Below are positions 47,638 to 52,733 of a DNA stretch of 52,733 bases, piece by piece. Source of the DNA: a virus. Below the pieces are notes generated by a model that was not told where the DNA came from, did no database searches, and worked only from the letters and a program-made list of their open reading frames with translations. The position numbers and the translations under genes were made by a program. The first letter of the stretch is position 1. Every line of letters starts with the position of its first letter. Location: IMG/VR virus record IMGVR_UViG_3300025418_000293, positions 1 through 52,733 of that record; one strand, written 5' to 3'.

Positions 47638-48906
47638 TCAGCCTCTCAAAATATTTAAAATATCGTCAAAAGTGACATCACTACTGGCGATGTTGTCAAC
47701 AGAAGGCGTTGACGCATTTTCGCTGGTTTGCGTTGTATTTGCAACAGGCGTATCGGTTACGCCAGCAGAAGGTACAGGGGGCAAAGTGCTGGGGTCAGCG
47801 TTTACAAATTTTACTTGACCTGTCTGTGGGTCAATCTCTTCAACACTCGCCCCAAAATATTTCGGCTTTTTAAATATTGCAGACGTAGGAATCCCTAAAG
47901 CGCTTGCCAGTTGCATGGATTGTATTACATTTGGCCCCCCAGAACTTTGGGAAGATTGGCTAGTTTGAGCAGGCGCTGGCTGAGTAGGCGCTGGCTGAGT
48001 AGGCGCTGGCTGAGCAGGTTGTGCTGATGTAGCGCTAGGAGTTGTTGAGCCAGATGTTAAAGCGGATGTCGCTGCGGATATTGCTGGTACTACAGTATTA
48101 CCAGAAATACTGGGGTCAATTTGCTTTAGTACGGTTGTAGCTAAACTAGCTACTTTAGGGTCTACACTATTTGTTAGATTATTTAGTGCATTTAGCGCCC
48201 CAGCTACGTCACCTTTTTGCAAAGCTGTGGCGGCATTCATGCCATTCATAACCGCTTTAACATCAGACGATGCGCCAGTCATCTGAATTACGCTGTTAAT
48301 TAAACCAGTTACATTGCCTGTTTTTAATGCATTTGCGACAGATAGTGCCTGATTTGCTGTTTTAAGGGCGGTCGCTGCTTCTGGCGGAATAATATTTGTG
48401 CCTGATAATGCGGTAGCGGCATTTAATACCGTGCCTATATTAAGAGGTTTACCACTTAAAATACTATTAGCTGCGTTGAGTCCTGCCACAACAGGCGCTA
48501 CACCTGGTATAAAAGTAGCTCCAGGTAGCCCAGCTACCATTTGATTTACTGCGTTTGTAGTAGATGCTAAAAAACTGCCAGGTGAACCACCTGTATACCC
48601 TACTTGTTGGTTGTAGTCAGTAATAGGCGCAACTACACCAGTCTTAGGGTCAACACTAACTGTTGTATGGATTGTGCCGCCCGCTGAACCTATTTGAATT
48701 TGGTACTGACCATTAGAGCCAGGAACTACGGCATCAACAGGTAATTGATTACCCTTGGCATCAACCAATACAGTCTGTGTTGATTCTGCGCCTGTATTAT
48801 CATCAAATACAGGCACTTGGGTAACTTTAGCTGACCCTGTTTGGATAGCGCCATAAGTCTGGTTAAACGCCTGACTTGGGTCATTAACTGTTGCTGGTGC
48901 TGCCAT
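47638..48906 (-). CDS. Ala/Val/Gly-rich virion protein with PAPTQ repeat
   Basis: A 422-residue protein. The first 130 residues are beta-type (VTQVPVFDDNTGAESTQTVL and similar), about 130-270 are hydrophobic helical (NAATALSGTNIIPPEAATAL, GKPLNIG), then a PAPTQ repeat (DNA period 15) leads to a short folded end around KPKYFGASVEEIDPQTGQV. It lies with the other tail-region genes. It could be a tail or ejection accessory; the family was not recognised. Confidence 0.65.
   Translation of the reverse strand: MAAPATVNDPSQAFNQTYGAIQTGSAKVTQVPVFDDNTGAESTQTVLVDAKGNQLPVDAVVPGSNGQYQIQIGSAGGTIHTTVSVDPKTGVVAPITDYNQQVGYTGGSPGSFLASTTNAVNQMVAGLPGATFIPGVAPVVAGLNAANSILSGKPLNIGTVLNAATALSGTNIIPPEAATALKTANQALSVANALKTGNVTGLINSVIQMTGASSDVKAVMNGMNAATALQKGDVAGALNALNNLTNSVDPKVASLATTVLKQIDPSISGNTVVPAISAATSALTSGSTTPSATSAQPAQPAPTQPAPTQPAPAQTSQSSQSSGGPNVIQSMQLASALGIPTSAIFKKPKYFGASVEEIDPQTGQVKFVNADPSTLPPVPSAGVTDTPVANTTQTSENASTPSVDNIASSDVTFDDILNILRG
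47966..48018. repeat. 15-bp tandem repeat coding PAPTQ units
   Basis: TGAGCAGGCGCTGGC, then two copies of TGAGTAGGCGCTGGC and a partial TGAGCAGG on the plus strand. It lies within the 47638-48906 gene and gives a Pro-rich linker. Confidence 0.85.
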
Positions 48907-49256
48907 TAAACCGCCTCACCACCGCTAATGGTAATAGTTAGTCCAGTAGTTGAAGCCTTGGCAGATATAAAAGAACTTGTAGGAAGAACCTGTACGCCTG
49001 CATAGGAAAACGTAGTATTGGCTGCTACGTTTTGAGTATAAAAAAGCGCATTTCCTGTGCCCGCTGCACCGCTTACAGGAACAATATGCAGGTTAAAAGT
49101 GGCCGCAGAACCTGTTGTATTGCACACATCAATCTGTTTTAAATATGTTCTAGTCGGCGTAGTTGCATTGGTTGGAACTGTGTATAGCGTAGCATAGCTA
49201 GTCGTTAACGCAGCCTGCGCAATCTGTACTGGGGTTACATTTTGATAGGCGGCCAT
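48906..49256 (-). CDS. Small beta-rich virion protein
   Basis: A 116-residue protein. I start at the ATG at 49256 (TAATG overlap with the upstream stop) rather than the earlier TTG. ALTTSYATLYTVPTNATTP, QIDVCNTTGSAATFNLHIV and ASTTGLTITISGGEAV show a single beta-sandwich like small head or tail proteins of phages. The stop shares one base with the next start. Likely a tail/neck component. Confidence 0.7.
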   Translation of the reverse strand: MAAYQNVTPVQIAQAALTTSYATLYTVPTNATTPTRTYLKQIDVCNTTGSAATFNLHIVPVSGAAGTGNALFYTQNVAANTTFSYAGVQVLPTSSFISAKASTTGLTITISGGEAV

Positions 49257-49438
49257 TAGACCCCCAGCCAAATAAGAGTTTGATTGGTGGAGACTTGGTT
49301 CATACCAATTTGATTGACGTTATCATTGCTCACAAAATATAAACGAAGCACTTTGGTTAAGGTATCAAAGTATGCTTGATCATATTCTTTAGGAGGCAGC
49401 GGTAAGTTAGGAGAAACATTAATGACTGGAATACTCAT
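49256..49438 (-). CDS. Small conserved tail-region protein
   Basis: A 60-residue protein: VINVSPNLPLPPKEYDQAYF, then LTKVLRLYFVSNDNVNQIG and a short hydrophobic end. The LPLPPKEYD...LRLYF pattern occurs in phages in the same gene order. It overlaps both neighbours by a few bases. The function is unknown. Confidence 0.65.
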   Translation of the reverse strand: MSIPVINVSPNLPLPPKEYDQAYFDTLTKVLRLYFVSNDNVNQIGMNQVSTNQTLIWLGV

Positions 49439-51363
49439 GTGTTGCCCCTTCTACCGTCAAGTTTCAATTCAATCCTAGGCGTACCGATTTGCCACTGCAA
49501 GCCTAACTGATTTCCTTCGATCTGGAAGATCATTTGGCGGCCACGAACACGCAAAAATACTTGTCCAGTAAATTGTTCAATAGGTGCTGTAGCCGTGCGA
49601 GTCACCGTAGCTATGTTAGTACCGCCTGTAGCCTGTGGTGAGTTGTATCCTGAACCTGAGTTTTGCATTGGGGTCAAAGTCATAATCACTTGAGGATTCG
49701 CCGCAGTAGACTTTCTAAAGGTAACATCAGGAAGAATGCGGTTAATAAAAGCAAAACTATTACCAAACTGAACATCAAACTCAGAAGACTGAATATACGA
49801 GTCAATAGGGTTATCTGTGCCTGTTGTGTTGTCATTTAAGCCATACTCATGGAATACCAAGGTGTTGTTGTAGGTAGCTGCAACGGGGTATGTAAGTACA
49901 GTTGAATCAATCCAAGCTGTCCTACCCATCTGCCCATAGTACCAAATATCGTCTTGATAGTTGTAGATTACATAGTTGTTAATCGTGGTGCTTGTACCCG
50001 AGCAGTAGAACCACCAAACTTCGTTGTATCCTTCGTTAGTACCAGAGAATACTTGCTGTGACTGTTGCTGATTAATATTAGCAAAGATGTATTCACGCAA
50101 GTCACAACGAAGCGTAGATACTGTACCGTTGTACTTATAGAACTTGTCAATACCCATCCAATAGGTCGTGCCCGCCGCCAAAACCGCAGAGTTTTGACTC
50201 AAGATAGAGATATTGTCACCCACAATGTTAGAACCCCAGACACCTGGCGTTCCGATGTATTGGAATGAATAGACTGAAGTATCAGTAAAAACAATAATCT
50301 CTTGTCTGTTTTGCACGCAACTGATGATCTGCGAACCACGAGATAGCCTGATATCTCCTGCTTGATTGGTCGCAGCGGGTGTCCACATGGTCACAGATTC
50401 CTGATCAGACCAACGAACCAGCATAGGATCGATAGTAGAAGTACCCAATGCGTTAGTACCAAATGCAAACACAAAACGACTAGCATCGGAGACAAAGATA
50501 AAATTAGCAACAATCGGTACATCTGACGCTCCCGATAATGTTGAAATGTTTACTGCTGGGCTGGTAATACTAGTGGTATAACTCCAATAATATACACCGC
50601 CACCTCTAGGGCAAAAAATTAAATCTTGGCCAAAATTGGATTGACTCCATAGCCGCAGGCTAATTGTAGTATTTGTACCATTTCCCCATGTCCCAGCGCC
50701 CCATGCCCCAGCGCCCCAACCAGATAAAGGCACTTCAATTGCTGGGCCAGTATTAATTTGATAAGTTGCTGTAACTGTACCACCGCCAGGTGAACCAGAT
50801 GCATCCGTGGAATTTGCTGTAGCTGTGGCTGTAAATGTAAATGTATTAGCATTTAATACAATTACTTGGTATTGTTGGTTTAAAACGGCTGCGGTTATAT
50901 TACCGCCTAAACCAGTAGCCCCACTAAATGTTACAAAATCTCCTGTTATAGCGCCGTGTGCAGTGGCTGATACTGTAATTGTAGATTGTCCAGCTACAGC
51001 CGTAAATGGATTAGTTAATGTAGCTGTGCCACGAACAGGTGTGATATCAAAATAAATACCAGCCTTAGTAATATAAAATTTTAAATTTGTACCTACACCG
51101 ATCAGTGAAGTGCCATCAAGAGCAGACCAATTAAACAATGACCTGCATGTGCCTTGGTAAGTGGAAATACTAAGGGGATACCAGCCCCCTATTTTTTCGG
51201 GAAAACCTTGGCGAAACCGCACATTTTGAGATGCGTACCAACCCCCAGCAATTGAAAAATTAGCTGAGATTGTGCCTACTGTTTCGGCAGTATATTGGGT
51301 TTGCTCCCGATTTACACCAGGGCGAAACACCATTGGGAGCATTTGATAGGGTGCTGTGGCCAT
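49435..51363 (-). CDS. Tail hub / DNA-stabilisation protein (P22 gp10-like layout)
   Basis: A 642-residue beta-rich protein. GGWYASQNVRFRQGFPEKIG, GTCRSLFNWSALDG and later IDPMLVRWSDQESVTMW, QIISCVQNRQEIIVFTD and VWWFYCSG form a repeating WD-like propeller pattern. An Ig-type insertion lies near 110-200. This is the layout of the stabilisation protein that closes the portal channel after packaging in P22-like phages; with the P22-like portal the match is reasonable, but other tail roles are possible. Confidence 0.7.
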   Translation of the reverse strand: MATAPYQMLPMVFRPGVNREQTQYTAETVGTISANFSIAGGWYASQNVRFRQGFPEKIGGWYPLSISTYQGTCRSLFNWSALDGTSLIGVGTNLKFYITKAGIYFDITPVRGTATLTNPFTAVAGQSTITVSATAHGAITGDFVTFSGATGLGGNITAAVLNQQYQVIVLNANTFTFTATATANSTDASGSPGGGTVTATYQINTGPAIEVPLSGWGAGAWGAGTWGNGTNTTISLRLWSQSNFGQDLIFCPRGGGVYYWSYTTSITSPAVNISTLSGASDVPIVANFIFVSDASRFVFAFGTNALGTSTIDPMLVRWSDQESVTMWTPAATNQAGDIRLSRGSQIISCVQNRQEIIVFTDTSVYSFQYIGTPGVWGSNIVGDNISILSQNSAVLAAGTTYWMGIDKFYKYNGTVSTLRCDLREYIFANINQQQSQQVFSGTNEGYNEVWWFYCSGTSTTINNYVIYNYQDDIWYYGQMGRTAWIDSTVLTYPVAATYNNTLVFHEYGLNDNTTGTDNPIDSYIQSSEFDVQFGNSFAFINRILPDVTFRKSTAANPQVIMTLTPMQNSGSGYNSPQATGGTNIATVTRTATAPIEQFTGQVFLRVRGRQMIFQIEGNQLGLQWQIGTPRIELKLDGRRGNT

Positions 51364-51377
51364 TACTTATTCTCGCA

Positions 51378-51974
51378 TTAGGAGGCTAAAACGGCAAGGG
51401 CTTTACGGGTTAATTCATTGCGTTCATTGAGGCCAAAAAGCCCTCCGTTGATACGTTTACATAGTCCCTCGTTATTACCGCTTTCAGCCAATTCATTGCA
51501 TCCGTGGGTTCTCCAGAACCACCCTGCGCTTAGAGCAGCATACATGGGAGTAGCAACCAACTGGGGATTTATCACAAAATTCTGATTAAGTGCTTGCCCG
51601 CAGTGGAAATAGTTATCGTGAAATGTGAGCTGGATACAGCCTCGTCCGTGGAAGCGATGCCCATCTCCTGACGCCTCATCTCGATTACCGCCTCGATTGG
51701 CGTAAATACGATTGGCGATTTTCTCGGGATTGTGAGCGTAAAGCTCAACTTCTCCTGCTTTGAACTTATGACCGAACAACTTTTGAAGGGTTTCGGCTCT
51801 ATAGTTGAGATTTTCTTCCAGAGTTTTGAAATGGTTGCACTCATGGCTGCATTGCCCTATAAAAGCCGCCTGTTCTTTGGCGGTAAAAATAGTGAAGGTA
51901 ACAAATGTTGTGGTCAATGGCTCAGACCACTCAGGCCCAATACCAAGCGCATGGAGCTTCTCAGGGCTTAACAT
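51378..51974 (-). CDS. GH19-type endolysin (chitinase-like muramidase)
   Basis: A 198-residue protein. FIGQCSHECNHFKTLEENLN (E45 as catalytic acid), NRIYANRGGNRDEASGDGHR, FHGRGCIQLTFHDNY and the end GLFGLNERNELTRKAL are signature segments of the GH19 family that phages use to cut peptidoglycan. There is no signal peptide, so release needs a holin. It overlaps the i-spanin gene by 14 bases. Confidence 0.93.
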   Translation of the reverse strand: MLSPEKLHALGIGPEWSEPLTTTFVTFTIFTAKEQAAFIGQCSHECNHFKTLEENLNYRAETLQKLFGHKFKAGEVELYAHNPEKIANRIYANRGGNRDEASGDGHRFHGRGCIQLTFHDNYFHCGQALNQNFVINPQLVATPMYAALSAGWFWRTHGCNELAESGNNEGLCKRINGGLFGLNERNELTRKALAVLAS

Positions 51975-52428
51975 TGACCATCTCCCTTACTTTATTGTAG
52001 GTGTCGATGCAGGCGTTGAGTTGGGTGATGGCGATGTCCCCGTCTGCTGCGATGGCTGCAATAGTCTTAAGAGTCTCTCGCTCAGATTGGCCGTCATTGG
52101 TTGAATCTCCTCTGGCAGGGGTGGCATCTGGACTGGCTTGAACGGGACATTGGGGACTGAGGCGCAACTCGCCAGAGTCAATCCTAGAGTTAATACTAGA
52201 CTGCTTCGTTTTAACATCATTTCTCGCCTTTACAAGTGCCGTGGTTACGCCTGTTAACTTTTTGTTCAGTTCGGCTTCTTTGGCACGAGCTTCGTCATTA
52301 AGTCGGATAATTTCTGCTTGATCTTCAGCAACGCGTTCTTGATAGCCTGCATGGTGTCCATAAAAATATACTCCTAAGACGGCGCAGATAGCGCCTAAAA
52401 TAAACCAAGGATTGAGGAAACTAAACAT
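51961..52428 (-). CDS. Rz: i-spanin (Rz-like inner-membrane spanin)
   Basis: A 155-residue protein. The ATG at 52428 has GAGGG 8 bases upstream; earlier in-frame starts lie inside the previous gene. FNPWFILG-like segment and AVLGVYFYGHHAGYQER give one N-terminal membrane helix, then a coiled coil (AEIIRLNDEARAKEAELNKK) and a periplasmic domain. This is the Rz layout, the inner half of the complex that joins with the o-spanin to fuse inner and outer membranes. The o-spanin gene is fully nested in it in another frame. Confidence 0.85.
   Translation of the reverse strand: MFSFLNPWFILGAICAVLGVYFYGHHAGYQERVAEDQAEIIRLNDEARAKEAELNKKLTGVTTALVKARNDVKTKQSSINSRIDSGELRLSPQCPVQASPDATPARGDSTNDGQSERETLKTIAAIAADGDIAITQLNACIDTYNKVREMVNVKP
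51987..52220 (-). CDS. Rz1: o-spanin (Rz1-like lipoprotein), nested
   Basis: A 77-residue protein in another frame inside the i-spanin gene. MMLKRSSLVLTLGLTLASC is a lipoprotein signal peptide with lipobox L-A-S-C (C19). The mature part is Pro-rich (PFKPVQMPPLPEEIQPM), as in Rz1. AAGG lies upstream of the ATG. Full nesting of the outer-membrane spanin in the inner one is a classic arrangement. It shows the host has an outer membrane. Confidence 0.85.
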   Translation of the reverse strand: MMLKRSSLVLTLGLTLASCASVPNVPFKPVQMPPLPEEIQPMTANLSERLLRLLQPSQQTGTSPSPNSTPASTPTIK

Positions 52429-52723
52429 TGCTAGCCCTCGCATGTGCCATTCTCTCACGTTCTGCGTCATCTTCCAAGGTGGGGTGAGACATGGGTGGAG
52501 GGGGTGGAGTCCAGCCAGACGGAGAAGATGGAGCCATCATAACAACTGGAGCTGGCGGTGGGGGAGGAGGTGCAACGTAAGCATCCTTATTGGCCTTGGC
52601 TGCATTCATCATGTTGGTTGCCTCATTGGTTAAACCCTTGGTCAAAATACCGCCTATCCCGCCCACGATCAGTAACACGATATCATTAAGCATCTTGGTG
52701 TATGCTTGATCAATGGGAGCCAT
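52421..52723 (-). CDS. Holin candidate with Pro-rich tail
   Basis: A 100-residue protein. MLNDIVLLIVGGIGGILTKG (about 11-30) gives one membrane helix with small residues, then an amphipathic helix, a proline run (APPPPPPAPV) and PPPPPMSHPTLEDD. It is directly before the spanin and endolysin genes, overlapping the i-spanin by 8 bases, where a holin is expected. One-helix holins are known. No other holin-like frame was seen apart from the 583-828 protein. AAGG lies upstream of the ATG, next to the right end of the window. Confidence 0.6.
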   Translation of the reverse strand: MAPIDQAYTKMLNDIVLLIVGGIGGILTKGLTNEATNMMNAAKANKDAYVAPPPPPPAPVVMMAPSSPSGWTPPPPPMSHPTLEDDAERERMAHARASNV

Positions 52724-52733
52724 AGCCTTGATC

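Noticed and set aside
1-52733. Lysogeny module (integrase, excisionase, attachment site)
   Set aside because: No tyrosine or serine recombinase motif was seen in any gene, and no long direct repeat suggesting an attachment site was noticed.

Overview
The window reads as the genome of a tailed double-stranded DNA phage, most likely podovirus-like (short-tailed), infecting a Gram-negative bacterium. It has small and large terminase subunits, a P22-type portal, a scaffold, an HK97-like capsid protein and a very large internal virion protein. It has a GH19 endolysin and a spanin pair, and spanins are only needed where there is an outer membrane. No tape-measure, sheath, integrase, transposase, tRNA or CRISPR array was found. 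The style of the structural proteins suggests an environmental (aquatic) phage; that and the host group are inference.

The window looks circular, with its ends cut inside one tiny gene: joining base 52733 to base 1 completes a 20-codon minus-strand ORF that stops exactly at the junction, and the next gene starts 8 bases later. On the circle there are two transcription blocks. The late block is on the minus strand and runs from about 12.9 kb down to 1, then from 52.7 kb down to 35.0 kb: terminase, portal, GroES-like protein, scaffold, capsid, decoration/fibre candidates, lysis genes, tail genes, ejection protein. The early/replication block is on the plus strand from 13.4 to 35.0 kb. The blocks diverge from a repeat-rich region at 12.94-13.40 kb and converge on a terminator at 35.0 kb.

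The early block has two parts. Part one (13.3-22.3 kb) holds a coiled-coil protein, small membrane and DNA-binding-type proteins, and an operon of a MoxR AAA+ ATPase, a VWA-domain protein with an HExxH motif, a DUF3150-like protein and two unknowns. It carries eight copies of a 31-bp inverted repeat, GGAA-N3-TCGACA-N3-TGTCGA-N3-TTCC, mostly at gene boundaries. I found no copy elsewhere. Part two (22.3-35.0 kb) is for replication: VRR-NUC nuclease, family A DNA polymerase (Leu at the 762-equivalent position), Cas4/RecB-like nuclease, an array of small related proteins, Zn-ribbon and HNH-like proteins, SNF2-type helicase, probable ssDNA-binding protein, helix-turn-helix protein and a primase-helicase. 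Promoters at 15.84, 22.34 and 30.39 kb share the same 14-base sequence over their -35 box.

The largest non-coding stretch (14.28-15.15 kb) has a strong upstream terminator, palindromes, an AT-rich tract and an 11-bp inverted repeat; it is my candidate replication origin. The most novel signals are the 31-bp inverted-repeat regulon, its coincidence with the MoxR/VWA operon, and the tandem array of WVGLT-motif proteins at 25.6-28.5 kb.
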